NCBI RefSeq assembly: GCF_001445575.1
Contig: NZ_CP013200.1
Span: 2,852,001-2,916,000, forward strand
Reading direction: 5' to 3'
From: Arthrobacter alpinus
GTDB lineage: Bacteria > Actinomycetota > Actinomycetes > Actinomycetales > Micrococcaceae
DNA: 64,000 nucleotides
Numbering within the stretch: position 1 is the first letter of the stretch; each line of letters starts with the position of its first letter. Positions 37,861-50,544 of the stretch are shown here, piece by piece. Both the position numbers and the translations under genes were made by a program. The notes under the pieces were generated by a model that had not been told where the DNA came from, ran no database searches, and saw only the letters and a program-made list of their open reading frames with translations.

Positions 37861-39738
37861 ATGTCCATGAAGTCCTTCCCGAAGCCCTCCGAGCTGGCGG
37901 TCCCCGCCGGCGCCGAGGGCTGGGAGAAGCTGTACCCGTACTATCTGGTTTTTCAGGACAAGCTCAAGGACGCTGAGGACTCGAAGTTCTGGTTCTGCGA
38001 CTCGCAGCACTGGCCCACCGTGTTCAAGCCCTTCGAGACCATTGGTGGCGAATTCGCCGTGAAGTGTTTGGGGCAGTACAACGCCCGGCACCTCATGATC
38101 CCCAACGCCAACGGCATCGAATTCCGCATACACCTCGGTTACCTCTACATGTCCCCCATCCCGGTGCCCGACGAGCAAATCGCGGCCCGCGTGCCGTTGT
38201 TCGAGGAGCGGGTTGGCCACTACTTCCAGAACTGGGACGAAAAGCTGGTCCAGTGGCACACGAAAGTGCGCGCCACAATCGCCGAGATGGAGACCCTGAG
38301 CTTCAAGAAGCTGCCCGACATGGTGCCGATGGAGGACATCCTCTCGGGCAAGGGCAAGGACGGCTCCGAGGTGTTGCTGGAGAACTACGACCGGCTCATC
38401 CAGCTGGCCTACCAGAACTGGCAATACCACTTTGAGTTCCTGAACCTTGGCTACATCGCATACCTGGACTTCTTCAACTTCGCCAAAACAGTCTTCCCCA
38501 ACATCCCTGACCAGTCGATCGCCACCATGGTTCAGGGCGTGGACATGGAGCTGTTCCGTCCCGATGACGAGCTCAAGGCGCTGGCGAAGACCGCCGTCGA
38601 GCTGGGTCTTCAGCCGGCATTCGTGAACGCGGACGACGCCGACGCCACCTTGGCCGCGCTGGCCGCCGCGACCGGCGGGGAGCAGTGGCTCGCCCAGTAC
38701 GAGGGCGCCAAAGATCCGTGGTTCAACTTCACCTCGGGCAACGGCTTCTACGGGCATGACAAGTACTGGTCCGAATACCAGGAGATCCCCTTGGGCTACA
38801 TTGCCGACTACATTCGCCGGCTCGACGACGGCCAGGAGATCATGCGCCCCAAGGAGGCGCTGATCGTGGAGAAGGACCGCATCGTTGAGGAATACCGCGA
38901 ACTGCTCGACGGCGAGAACCTGGCCGCGTTCGACGCCAAGCGTGAGCTCGCGGCCACCGCGTACCCGTACGTGGAAAACCACAACTTCTACATTGAGCAC
39001 TGGACCATGGGCGTGTTCTGGCGCAAGGTCCGTGAGCTGTCCCGCATGATGCATGCCGAGGGGTTCTGGAATGAGCCCGAGGACCTGCTGTACCTGGGCC
39101 GCAACGAGGTCCGCGACGCCCTGTTTGATCTGGTGACGAGCTGGGGCGTGGGAGCAGCCGCACCCATCGGCGTCGTGTACTGGCCGGAGGAAATTGAGCG
39201 CCGCCGCCTCATTGTTGATGCGCTGAAAACCGCTCGACCGCAACCGGCACTGAACACGCCGCCGGAATCCATCACCGAACCGTTCACCCGCATGTTGTGG
39301 GGCATCACCACCGAGCAGGTTCAGCAGTGGCTCAATGCCGGCGACGCCCCCGAAGGCAGCGGCCTGCAGGGCATGGCGGCTTCCCCCGGTACCGTCGTCG
39401 GGCAGGCCCGCGTCATTCAGGACGCCGATCAGCTCTCTGAGGTACTACCCGGTGAGATTCTGGTCGCCACCATCACGGCTCCGAGCTGGGGTCCCATCTT
39501 CGGGCGGATCAAGGCCACCGTGACCGACATTGGCGGCATGATGAGCCATGCGGCGATTGTCTGCCGCGAATACGGGCTGCCCGCCGTCACGGGAACCGGC
39601 ACGGCCTCCACCACCATCAAGACCGGCCAGTGGTTGCGCGTGAACGGCACGAAGGGCACCGTGGAGATCCTGGAGCACCCCCCGGTCGAGGGCCCCGGCG
39701 CCCACAGCCACGCCCATGACGAGCCGGCTCATGTCTGA
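37861..39738 (+). CDS. creH: Aryl phosphate synthase, phospho-histidine subunit, CreH-like
   Basis: A 625-residue PEP-utilising protein. The large N-terminal region (to about 490) is Trp- and Tyr-rich and presumably binds the phenol. The C-terminal mobile domain (about 500-600) has ASPGTVVGQARVI and GGMMSHAAIVCREYGLPAVTGT with the phosphorylated His563. It resembles the alpha subunit of phenylphosphate synthase. Paired with creI it should make 4-methylphenyl phosphate. ATG 37861 after AAAGG is used; a longer open frame back to 37591 is off-frame creI sequence. The C-terminus is His-rich. Confidence 0.83.
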   Translation: MSMKSFPKPSELAVPAGAEGWEKLYPYYLVFQDKLKDAEDSKFWFCDSQHWPTVFKPFETIGGEFAVKCLGQYNARHLMIPNANGIEFRIHLGYLYMSPIPVPDEQIAARVPLFEERVGHYFQNWDEKLVQWHTKVRATIAEMETLSFKKLPDMVPMEDILSGKGKDGSEVLLENYDRLIQLAYQNWQYHFEFLNLGYIAYLDFFNFAKTVFPNIPDQSIATMVQGVDMELFRPDDELKALAKTAVELGLQPAFVNADDADATLAALAAATGGEQWLAQYEGAKDPWFNFTSGNGFYGHDKYWSEYQEIPLGYIADYIRRLDDGQEIMRPKEALIVEKDRIVEEYRELLDGENLAAFDAKRELAATAYPYVENHNFYIEHWTMGVFWRKVRELSRMMHAEGFWNEPEDLLYLGRNEVRDALFDLVTSWGVGAAAPIGVVYWPEEIERRRLIVDALKTARPQPALNTPPESITEPFTRMLWGITTEQVQQWLNAGDAPEGSGLQGMAASPGTVVGQARVIQDADQLSEVLPGEILVATITAPSWGPIFGRIKATVTDIGGMMSHAAIVCREYGLPAVTGTGTASTTIKTGQWLRVNGTKGTVEILEHPPVEGPGAHSHAHDEPAHV

Positions 39739-40518
39739 GTCCCCCTGGTCACGGCACCGTCCGTGCCGTCGACACCAGCCGCCCGGACCGCCCTCATCAC
39801 GGGGGCGGCCGGCGGCCTGGGCCGGGCCTTCGCGCTCGGCTTTGGCGCCCGCGGCTACCGGGTGGTGGCCGCCGATGTGAATCTGACCGGGGCGCAGGAG
39901 ACGGCCGAGCTCGTGCGGGCCGCCGGCTCCGACGCCGTGGCCGTGGCCGCTGATGTGACGAGTCTGTCCTCCACGCAGGCCCTCGCCGAGAAAGCGGCGG
40001 CGTTTGGCGGCGGCAGCATCGAGGTCGTCATCAACAATGCCGCCATCTACGCCACGGTCACCCGCAGCCCGTTCGAGGACATTGACATGGACGAGTGGGA
40101 TCTGGTCATGAACGTGAACTTGAAGGGTCCCTGGCTCGTGACGAAGGCGGCGAGCCCCTATCTGGCCGACGGCGCCCGTGTCATCAACCTCTCCTCGGCG
40201 ACCGTGTACTCCGGCTCGGAGCAGTGGATGCATTACGTGGCCTCCAAGGGTGGCGTCATTGCCATGACCCGGGTCCTGGCCAAGGAGCTTGGCCGCCGAA
40301 ATATCACAGTCAACGCCATCGCTCCCGGGTTCACGCTCACGGAGGCCAGCTACGGGCTCATGGATAACGCCGAAAATTACGGGGTTGACCGGGGCGCGCT
40401 TAAACGGGCCAGCCAGCCCGAAGACATTGTCGGCGCGGCCCTGTTCCTGGCCGGCACTGACAGTTCCTACATCACCGGGCAAACCCTCGTCGTCGACGGC
40501 GGCCGGCAGTTCATCTAA
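39731..40518 (+). pseudogene. creG: Short-chain alcohol dehydrogenase, CreG-like (probable one-base N-terminal frameshift)
   Basis: Classical SDR of about 260 residues: TGAAGGLGRAF cofactor site, NNAAIYATV, catalytic Ser in NLSSATVYS and YVASK, ending TGQTLVVDGGRQFI. In the cre pathway it should oxidise 4-hydroxybenzyl alcohol to the aldehyde. The main open frame starts at GTG 39763 with no ribosome site. A better start is ATG 39731, which overlaps the creH stop by 8 bases as at two other junctions in this window; it joins the SDR frame if one C is restored in the C5 run 39741-39745. If GTG 39763 is used, the gene is intact with 251 residues. Confidence 0.8.
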
Positions 40519-40544
40519 CTTCGCCTCACCGAAAGGGAGCAACC

Positions 40545-40865
40545 ATGCCAACGGTTCATTTCACCGATACCGAGGGAACGGTCCGCCAGATTGCGGGTAC
40601 GACGGGCGACTCCGTCATGGAGACGGCCGTGCGCAACGGCGTGCCCGGCATCTTGGCCGAGTGTGGCGGGTCGCTGTCCTGCGCCACGTGCCACGTCTTT
40701 GTCCGCGAGGACGACTTCGCCGCACTGCCCGCCATGGAGGACATGGAGGACGAGATGTTGTACGGCACGGCCGTCGACCGGGAGGACACCTCCCGCCTGT
40801 CCTGCCAAGTGCGCCTGTGCGAGGGCCAGGAGCTGCATGTCACCACACCGGAAACGCAGGCCTAA
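40545..40865 (+). CDS. creF: [2Fe-2S] ferredoxin, CreF-like
   Basis: A 106-residue adrenodoxin/putidaredoxin-type ferredoxin. Cluster ligands are Cys40, Cys46, Cys49 and Cys87 in ECGGSLSCATC and RLSCQVRLC. Such ferredoxins carry electrons from an FAD reductase to a P450; both partners are in the same operon (creE next, creJ first). The start follows AAAGGGAG at normal spacing. Confidence 0.92.
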   Translation: MPTVHFTDTEGTVRQIAGTTGDSVMETAVRNGVPGILAECGGSLSCATCHVFVREDDFAALPAMEDMEDEMLYGTAVDREDTSRLSCQVRLCEGQELHVTTPETQA

Positions 40866-40868
40866 CCC

Positions 40869-42167
40869 ATGCCCACCACACCAGCCACCATTACGGAGCC
40901 GCCACGCGCCGCACCGGAGCAGACGGGTCTGTTGATCGTAGGTGCCAGCCAGTCCGGCGTGCAACTGGCCATCTCACTGCGGGCCTTGGGCTTCGACGAG
41001 CACATCACGCTACTGGGCGACGAGGATCACCGCCCTTACCAGCGCCCTGCCCTGTCCAAGGACTTCCTGCAGGGCACTGTTGAGAGCGAATCCCTGATCT
41101 TCCGCTCCAACGCGTATTGGGACGAGCACAACGTCACGCTCGTCAAGGGTGAACGCATCACGGCCGTGGACAAGGCCGACGACGGCTCCGGGGTGGCGCA
41201 TGCGAGCTCCGGCACCACGTTCGCGTTTCGCCGGCTGGCCCTGACCGTAGGTGCCCGGGCGCGGCGCATGGACGTCCACGGCGGCGAGCTGTCCGGCGTC
41301 GTATATTTGCGCAACGCCGACGACGCACTGGCACTGAGGGACATCGCCCCAGCCGCACGGGACGTCGTCGTGATTGGTGGCGGCTTCATCGGGCTCGAGG
41401 CGGCGTCGAGCCTGCACAAGATGGGCAAGAACGTTGCCGTGCTCGAACACGGGCCGCGCCTGGTGGGCCGGGCCGTGGGCACCGACACCTCCGAGTTCTT
41501 CCTGCAGGCCCACACCGAACGCGGCCTGGACATTCACCTGAACACGCAAGCCACCCGGTTCCTCGATGACGGCCAAGGTGCCGTGTCCGGCGTCGAACTG
41601 GCAGACGGCACGCTCCTGCCAGCCCAGATCGTGCTCATCGGCATTGGCGTCATCCCCAACACCGAACTGGCCGAAGCGATGGGCTTGGCGGTGGATAACG
41701 GCATCCTTGTCGACGGGAACGCCCTAGCGTCCGACGGCACCACGGTGGCCGTGGGCGATGTGGCGAACATGCCCAACCCGCTGCCTGGCTCCCCCGACGG
41801 TGAGCGCATTCGGCTGGAGAGCGTGAACAACGCGATCGAGCATGCGAAGGTTGCCGCATATTCCCTCGTGGGGCGGCGTGAGGACTATGCGGGGATTCCG
41901 TGGTTCTGGTCCAACCAGGCCGATCTGAAGCTGCAGATTGCCGGCCTGTCGCTGGGCTACGACCAGACCCTGGTACGGCGCGACGACGAGCGCGGCAAGT
42001 TTTCCGTGCTGTATTACCGTGCTGGCCACATTATCGCCGCCGACTGCGTCAACACCCCCTTGGACTTCATGGCCGTCAAGAATGCCCTGGCCAAGGGGCA
42101 GAACATCCCGGCCGCCGCCGCCTCCGACGCGACAGTGCCGCTGAAGTCCGTTACGACGACCCCCTGA
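40869..42167 (+). CDS. creE: FAD-dependent ferredoxin reductase, CreE-like
   Basis: A 432-residue putidaredoxin-reductase-type flavoprotein. The first FAD motif is modified to GASQSGVQLAISL near 27, followed by RPYQRPALSKDFLQG. The NAD(P)H motif is VVIGGGFIGLEAASSL near 165, and VAVGDVANMPNPL near 300 is the second FAD contact. It passes electrons from NAD(P)H to the adjacent ferredoxin for the P450. It starts three bases after creF. Confidence 0.92.
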   Translation: MPTTPATITEPPRAAPEQTGLLIVGASQSGVQLAISLRALGFDEHITLLGDEDHRPYQRPALSKDFLQGTVESESLIFRSNAYWDEHNVTLVKGERITAVDKADDGSGVAHASSGTTFAFRRLALTVGARARRMDVHGGELSGVVYLRNADDALALRDIAPAARDVVVIGGGFIGLEAASSLHKMGKNVAVLEHGPRLVGRAVGTDTSEFFLQAHTERGLDIHLNTQATRFLDDGQGAVSGVELADGTLLPAQIVLIGIGVIPNTELAEAMGLAVDNGILVDGNALASDGTTVAVGDVANMPNPLPGSPDGERIRLESVNNAIEHAKVAAYSLVGRREDYAGIPWFWSNQADLKLQIAGLSLGYDQTLVRRDDERGKFSVLYYRAGHIIAADCVNTPLDFMAVKNALAKGQNIPAAAASDATVPLKSVTTTP

Positions 42168-42192
42168 CCTTGGCACTCTTTTAGGAGCAAGC

Positions 42193-42954
42193 ATGAGAAA
42201 TCGCCATTCCACCACCGAACAGGCCGCTGGAGCCCCCGTCTGGGCCGCGGCGGACCCTGCAGCCCATGCCGAGGACCCGCGGGCACAGGCCTTCGCCGCC
42301 GCGCACCCGATCCGGCCCGTGCCGGCCACCGGCCCCGTGGACACGAGCCCCATTGCGTGTACGCCCTCCACTGGTTTTGCTGAGCTCTGGGTCGCCGTAG
42401 TGACCGAGACGCGCACCCGCGGCAATGACATCCACCTGCCCATTTCATTGGCGTACGCATCCCGCCTGTGTGACGCCCATCCGGAGGCCGACCGCGAACT
42501 GGTCATGGTCAGCGTGCTCCTGCATGACACGGGCTGGGCTCACGTGGACGAGTCACGGATCATTTCCGAAGGCTTCTCAGGGGACTGGCGCAAGGCGGCC
42601 ATCCGCTACGAGCACGAGGTAGAGGGCTGCAAGGTGGCCCGGCGAGTGCTGCCGCCGCTAGGCTACTCCCCCGACTTCGTTGAGCGGGTGTGCGAGATCA
42701 TCGACGGCCACGACACCCGGCCCGTGGCATACTCCCTGGAGGATGCATTGATGCGAGACGCGGACCGGCTGTGGAGGTTCGATCAGGCCGGCATTGCGCT
42801 GGCGTCAACGTGGTTCGCCATGGACCCGGCCACGTACACGGACCGGCTTGCCACCGAGATCATCCCCGAGCTCATCACCCGCGCCGCCGTCGACATGGGC
42901 AGCGCCGACCTGGCCCGCTCCAACTCCCTCCTCAAGACACAGGTGATCCGATGA
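42193..42954 (+). CDS. creD: HD-domain phosphohydrolase, CreD-like
   Basis: A 253-residue metal-dependent HD phosphohydrolase. The core shows SRLCDAHPEADRELVMVSVLLHDTGW with His111-Asp112, a preceding His, and later IIDGHDTRP and MRDADRLWRFD that complete the metal site. In the cre pathway CreD removes phosphate from 4-hydroxymethyl-phenyl phosphate after the P450 step; the position within this operon supports that role. The stop overlaps creC by ATGA. Confidence 0.83.
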   Translation: MRNRHSTTEQAAGAPVWAAADPAAHAEDPRAQAFAAAHPIRPVPATGPVDTSPIACTPSTGFAELWVAVVTETRTRGNDIHLPISLAYASRLCDAHPEADRELVMVSVLLHDTGWAHVDESRIISEGFSGDWRKAAIRYEHEVEGCKVARRVLPPLGYSPDFVERVCEIIDGHDTRPVAYSLEDALMRDADRLWRFDQAGIALASTWFAMDPATYTDRLATEIIPELITRAAVDMGSADLARSNSLLKTQVIR

Positions 42955-44438
42955 GCAACGCCATCGAGGCACGTGCCGCCCTGTCCCTGCCCTACACGCA
43001 CGTGGACACCCTGTTCATCGACGGCGCCTGGACACCGGCACTGGGCACGGAGCGCAGCAACGTCACGGACCCGGCCACCGGCCAGGTGTGGGGCTCGGTG
43101 CCCAACGGGAACCCGCTCGACCTCGACAGGGCCGCCACTGCCGCCCGGCGCGCCTTCGACGCCGGTGTCTGGCCGCGCCTGACGCCGAGCGAGCGCGCCG
43201 GCTACCTGATGCGCATCGCCGACGAGGTGGAACGGCGCGCGGAGGAGCTGGCGCTGACCAACACGCGCGAAAACGGCTCACCCCTGGCCGAGTCGCGGGG
43301 TGCGGCAGCCAACGCGGCCGGCATCTTCCGCTACTTCGCCACCCTGGCCGACCACCTGGAACGCGAGGATGTGCGCCCGTTCCCATCCGGCGTCGGCGAA
43401 ACCGTGGTGCGCCGGGATCCCGTGGGCGTGTGCTCACTGATTGCACCGTGGAACTTCCCCATCAACTTAATGGTCATCAAATTGGCCCCAGCCCTGCTGG
43501 CTGGCTGCACGGTGGTCATGAAGCCAGCTTCCCCCACCCCGCTGTCCCTGCGCCTGATAGTGGACGCCGTGGCAGCCGCGGGGGTGCCGGCCGGCGTCGT
43601 CAATCTCGTCACCGGCAACGGCGCACTCGGCGATGCCATGGTCAAGCACCCCCTCGTGGACAAGGTCGCGTTCACGGGCTCGACGCCGGTCGGGCGCAAG
43701 ATCGCCTCGGCCGCCGGCGCCCTGTTGCGCCCGGTCACCCTGGAATTGGGCGGGAAATCCAGCGCCATCGTGCTCCCCGACGCGGATCTGAACGCCATGA
43801 GTGAGGTACTAATCCGCTCATGCATGCGCAACACAGGCCAGACCTGTTACATCTCCACCCGCATCCTTGCCACCTCGTCGCGTTACAACGACGTGGTGGA
43901 CATGGTGACCGCCACCATTGCGGCCGGCCGTCAGGGGGACCCACTGGATACTGCAACCGTCTTTGGCCCGTCGGCAACCGCCTCCCAGTTCGCCACCGTC
44001 ATGGAGTATGTCCAATCAGGCCATGCCGAAGGGGCCAAGGCCACCACGGGCGGCCGGGCCGCAACCCTCGGGGATGGACTCGACGGCGGCTACTTCGTGG
44101 AGCCCACAGTCTTTGCCGACGTGGACCCCGGCATGCGCATTTCTCGGGAGGAAATCTTTGGACCCGTGCTGTCGGTGCTGAAATACGACACGGTCGAGGA
44201 TGCGGTCGCGTTGGCGAACAACACCGAGTTCGGCCTGGGCGGTCTCGTTTTCGGAGCCGATCCCGACGCCGCCATGGACGTTGCCAACCGCCTCGACACC
44301 GGCTCGGTGGGCGTGAACTTCTTTGCCTCCAACCACGCCGCACCGTTTGGCGGCCGCCACGATTCGGGGCTGGGCACCGAATACGGCGTCGAGGGCCTCA
44401 ATGCCTACCTCAGCTACAAGTCAATCCACCGCCGCTGA
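42951..44438 (+). CDS. creC: Aldehyde dehydrogenase, CreC-like (4-hydroxybenzaldehyde)
   Basis: A 495-residue NAD(P)-dependent aldehyde dehydrogenase. The Rossmann entry APWNFPINLMVIKLAPALLAG, FTGSTPVGRKI, the general base Glu265 in LELGGKSS and nucleophile Cys299 in NTGQTCYIS are all intact, as is EEIFGPVLSV. As the last cre gene it should oxidise 4-hydroxybenzaldehyde to 4-hydroxybenzoate, the substrate of pobA. The open frame extends upstream to 42690 but ATG 42951 fits the family and couples to creD. Confidence 0.9.
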   Translation: MSNAIEARAALSLPYTHVDTLFIDGAWTPALGTERSNVTDPATGQVWGSVPNGNPLDLDRAATAARRAFDAGVWPRLTPSERAGYLMRIADEVERRAEELALTNTRENGSPLAESRGAAANAAGIFRYFATLADHLEREDVRPFPSGVGETVVRRDPVGVCSLIAPWNFPINLMVIKLAPALLAGCTVVMKPASPTPLSLRLIVDAVAAAGVPAGVVNLVTGNGALGDAMVKHPLVDKVAFTGSTPVGRKIASAAGALLRPVTLELGGKSSAIVLPDADLNAMSEVLIRSCMRNTGQTCYISTRILATSSRYNDVVDMVTATIAAGRQGDPLDTATVFGPSATASQFATVMEYVQSGHAEGAKATTGGRAATLGDGLDGGYFVEPTVFADVDPGMRISREEIFGPVLSVLKYDTVEDAVALANNTEFGLGGLVFGADPDAAMDVANRLDTGSVGVNFFASNHAAPFGGRHDSGLGTEYGVEGLNAYLSYKSIHRR

Positions 44439-44585
44439 CTTTGGCGCAGCGGCGGTGCTGGCGTGCCGTCCCGTGCCAGCCGCCGCGCGTCATCAGTTCC
44501 CGGCGGAGGCGCGGAATCTGCGAGACTGGTCCTAAGCAATATTCCCGGCACAGTTCGTGCCGGCTCCCCCACCGGAAGTGGTCCT

Positions 44586-45588
<1,003 letters not shown>

Positions 45589-45596
<8 letters not shown>

Positions 45597-46368
45597 GCCC
45601 CTACGAGTAGTCCTCATTGGTAGCGGGCCGGCGCTAACTCCTCTGGCCGAGGCGTTGCTGGCGGAAGGAACCGCCGTCACAGTCATCGCACCGGAACTAA
45701 AAAACACAGGGGCTGCAGTGCTCGGTGATATCGCCAATGATGCGCTGGTGACTGCGGACATTGTGATGACGTTCGATCCGCCCGTCGCCTCGCTTAAGGT
45801 GGCCAGACAGGTATCCCCACTGCTCAATCCCGGGGCTGTGTACGCGGATTTCAACCCCGGCACCCCAGATATGAAAAGGCGGATGGCCGAGCTGTTCCCT
45901 GACGGTAGCTTTGCCGAGGGGACCTTTACAGTGGTGCCAGAACTCCGCGCAGACGTTGCTGGTTCAGGTGCGCCCGCCGTGGCGGAGCTGCTGACAGGCG
46001 TCGGGGTTGCCGTCGAAAACACTTCAGAGGCCCTGGGAGATGCCGCGGCGCGTGAGATTCTGCGCGGCATGCTGGATAAGTCGTTGGCGGCCGCAGTTAT
46101 CGACGTGCTCTGGGCCGCCGAAAGCCTTGGCCAGAAGGACTGGGCCTACCAACAGGTCCTTGCCACGTTCGAGGCCAGCTCCGCCGCCACGGCCACGGGC
46201 TACCTCAACGGCACAGCGCAGCACTTGAAGCGCCGGCAGATGGAGATGATGGACGTTGTTGAGACCATGCGCGAGACAGGGTACGACAGCACCCTTGTAG
46301 CCGCGATCGAGACGAACTACTCGCGCATTCTGCACGGCAAGCGAGTACCGTTTAGCAAGCTTAAGTAG
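45589..46368 (+). CDS. NAD(P)-binding dehydrogenase with DUF1932 C-terminal domain
   Basis: A 259-residue protein of the 6-phosphogluconate/beta-hydroxyacid dehydrogenase type. The N-terminal cofactor site is reduced to VVLIGSGPALTPLAEALLA, followed by VYADFNPGTPDMKRRMAELF. The C-terminal helical half (about 165-250) contains AESLGQKDWAYQQVLATFEAS and matches DUF1932. Function unknown. It overlaps the aldo/keto reductase stop and converges on the lig operon, so it may act on a hydroxy- or oxo-acid intermediate; this is speculation. Confidence 0.75.
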
Positions 46369-46378
46369 TTTGCACGGA

Positions 46379-46420
46379 GGAAGGCCCCGAGCAACGCAGA
46401 TACGTCACTCGGAGCCTTCC
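46379..46420. terminator. Bidirectional terminator between the DUF1932 gene and ligC
   Basis: A 13-base stem (46379-46391 with 46408-46420) with one mismatch and a 16-base loop separates two convergent genes. Confidence 0.75.
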
Positions 46421-46439
46421 GCAAGTTGTACTAGTTGTA

Positions 46440-48633
<2,194 letters not shown>

Positions 48634-48635
48634 GA

Positions 48636-49523
48636 TCAGCTCCAGTAGAGGGTGTTGGGATTAGTCACGAGCAGCTTGTGCTGCAGGGTTGAAGTCGTTG
48701 CGATCGAGGGAACATAGTCCACGAGAATGCCGTCGTCGGGCATCTCCTTTTTCATGTTCGGGTGCGGCCAATCGCTTCCCCAGATCACCCGGTCAGGGAA
48801 CTCTTCAACCACGGTCCTTGCGAAGGGGACCACATCTGCGTAGTACGGGGAGCCGCTGAGACTGAGCCGGTCCGGGCAGCTGACCTTAGTCCAGACATCA
48901 GGTGTCTCCCGTAGGAAACGCAGCATGAGTGCGAATTCGGCGTTGTCCAGCGGCTTGCTGACGTCGGGGCGGCCCATATGATCAATCGCGATGGGGATGT
49001 TCAGCGAGGTGAAGAAGTCCCACTTTTCCACCAAATCGGCGGGCTCGAAGTACAGCACCACATGCCAGCCGAGCGGGCGGATCTTCTCAATGATGGCACG
49101 GTAGTACTCGTCGGGCTTCGGGTCCACCAGTCGCTTGACGTAGTTGAATCGTACGCCGCGAACCCCCAACTCGTGCATGCGGGCCAGCTCATAATCACTC
49201 ACGTCGGATGTGAGCGTGACAACGCCCCGGGCGGTGTCGCCCGAGTGGGCCAGCACATCCAGCAGCGCGGAGTTGTCGGCGCCGTGGCACGTTGCCTGGA
49301 CCACAACACTTTTCTCGAAACCGAGGAAGGAGCGCAGCGCGAACAGCTGCTCCCGGCTCGCATCACACGGGGTGTACTTGCGCTCTGGCGCGAACGGGAA
49401 CTCGTCCCCCGGACCGAACACGTGACAGTGGGCATCGACGGCCCCGGCAGGGACCTTGAAGGTGGGCCGGGTCGGGTTGGCATCCCAGTCCAACCAGGTG
49501 GCGTCTTTGGTAAAAGCCGGCAT
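48636..49523 (-). CDS. ligI: 2-Pyrone-4,6-dicarboxylate hydrolase
   Basis: A 295-residue amidohydrolase-superfamily lactonase that opens 2-pyrone-4,6-dicarboxylate. VDAHCHVFGPGDEFPFAPERKYTP near 28-52 has the first metal-site HxH-like pair, ATCHGADNSALLDVL follows, and IDHMGRPDVSKPLD and WGSDWPHPNM near 248 contain the later conserved His and Asp. Start ATG 49523 follows AAAGGAC; a longer open frame to 49694 is off-frame ligJ sequence. Confidence 0.93.
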   Translation of the reverse strand: MPAFTKDATWLDWDANPTRPTFKVPAGAVDAHCHVFGPGDEFPFAPERKYTPCDASREQLFALRSFLGFEKSVVVQATCHGADNSALLDVLAHSGDTARGVVTLTSDVSDYELARMHELGVRGVRFNYVKRLVDPKPDEYYRAIIEKIRPLGWHVVLYFEPADLVEKWDFFTSLNIPIAIDHMGRPDVSKPLDNAEFALMLRFLRETPDVWTKVSCPDRLSLSGSPYYADVVPFARTVVEEFPDRVIWGSDWPHPNMKKEMPDDGILVDYVPSIATTSTLQHKLLVTNPNTLYWS

Positions 49524-49524
49524 A

Positions 49525-50544
49525 TCAGAGTCCTTTCGCGGAGAGCGTGGCATCGAGACGGGGGAACACGCGGCGGGCGTTGCCAGCGAAGATTGTGGCA
49601 CGCTCCTCGTCTGAGATGAACGCCTCGTCAATGTAGCGCTTGGTGTCATCAAAGTAGTACCCGGTCTGCGGGTCGATGCCACGCACCGCCCCAATCATTT
49701 CCGAGCCGAACAGGATGTTCTTTTTGTCAATGACCTTGACCAGCAGGTCAATGCCGGGCTGGTGATAGACGCACGTATCGAAGAAGACGTTGTTCATCAA
49801 ATGGGTGTCGAGGCTGGGCTGCTTGAGCATATCGGCCAGGCCCCGGTAACGTCCCCAGTGATAGGGCACGGCGCCGCCGCCATGCGGAATCAGGAAGCGC
49901 AGCGTTGGGAAGTCCTTGAACAAGTTACCCTGGAGAAGCTGCATGAATGCCGTGGTATCCGCGTTCATGTAATGGGCTCCGGTGGCGTGAAAGTTCGGAT
50001 TGCACGACGCCGAAACGTGAATCATGGCGGGCACGTCCAGTTCCACGAGCTTCTCGTAGAGCGGGTACCAGTACTTGTCCGTCAGCGGAACCGTTTCCCA
50101 CTTCCCACCGCTGGGGTCCGGATTCAGATTGACGCCAATGAACCCGAGCTCGGTGACGCAGCGTTCGAGCTCGGCCATGGTCTCATCCAGGTTGGCGCCC
50201 GGGGACTGCGGGAGCTGGCCCACGCCAATGAACGTTTCGGGGAATAGATCAACAACGCGCTTGATCAAGTTGTTGCACGCAACGGTCCACTCGGCGCTGA
50301 TGCGCTGGTCGCCCTCGTGGTGGCCCATGGCTGAGGCGCGGGGAGAAAAGATCGTCAGATCAGTACCGCGGGCCGTGATGAGCTTGAGCTGGTTTTCCTC
50401 GATGCTGGCACGGATCACGTCATCGGAGATCTCAGGGTAGGCCGGCGTGGGCTCGCCAGCCTTGAAAGCGGCCAACTGGTCGATGCGCCACTGGTTATGA
50501 AGCTCGGGAGCTGTTGTGTAATGGCCGTGACAATCGATGATCAT
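49525..50544 (-). CDS. ligJ: 4-Oxalomesaconate hydratase
   Basis: A 339-residue amidohydrolase-fold hydratase of the LigJ type. It begins MIIDCHGHYTT with the metal-binding HxH, has SPRASAMGHHEGDQRISAEW near 68-88, LNPDPSGGKW near 145, VSASCNPNFHATGAHYMNADTTAF near 175-200, PHGGGAVPYHWGRY near 218 and FGSEMIGAVRGIDP near 285. It adds water to oxalomesaconate to give 4-carboxy-4-hydroxy-2-oxoadipate. ATG 50544 behind GGGAG is used and overlaps the ligU stop by ATGA. Confidence 0.93.
   Translation of the reverse strand: MIIDCHGHYTTAPELHNQWRIDQLAAFKAGEPTPAYPEISDDVIRASIEENQLKLITARGTDLTIFSPRASAMGHHEGDQRISAEWTVACNNLIKRVVDLFPETFIGVGQLPQSPGANLDETMAELERCVTELGFIGVNLNPDPSGGKWETVPLTDKYWYPLYEKLVELDVPAMIHVSASCNPNFHATGAHYMNADTTAFMQLLQGNLFKDFPTLRFLIPHGGGAVPYHWGRYRGLADMLKQPSLDTHLMNNVFFDTCVYHQPGIDLLVKVIDKKNILFGSEMIGAVRGIDPQTGYYFDDTKRYIDEAFISDEERATIFAGNARRVFPRLDATLSAKGL

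Noticed and set aside
37768..39243. 491-codon open frame antisense to creH
   Set aside because: The creH product is a clear family member; the antisense frame is a by-product of GC-rich codon use and has no motif.
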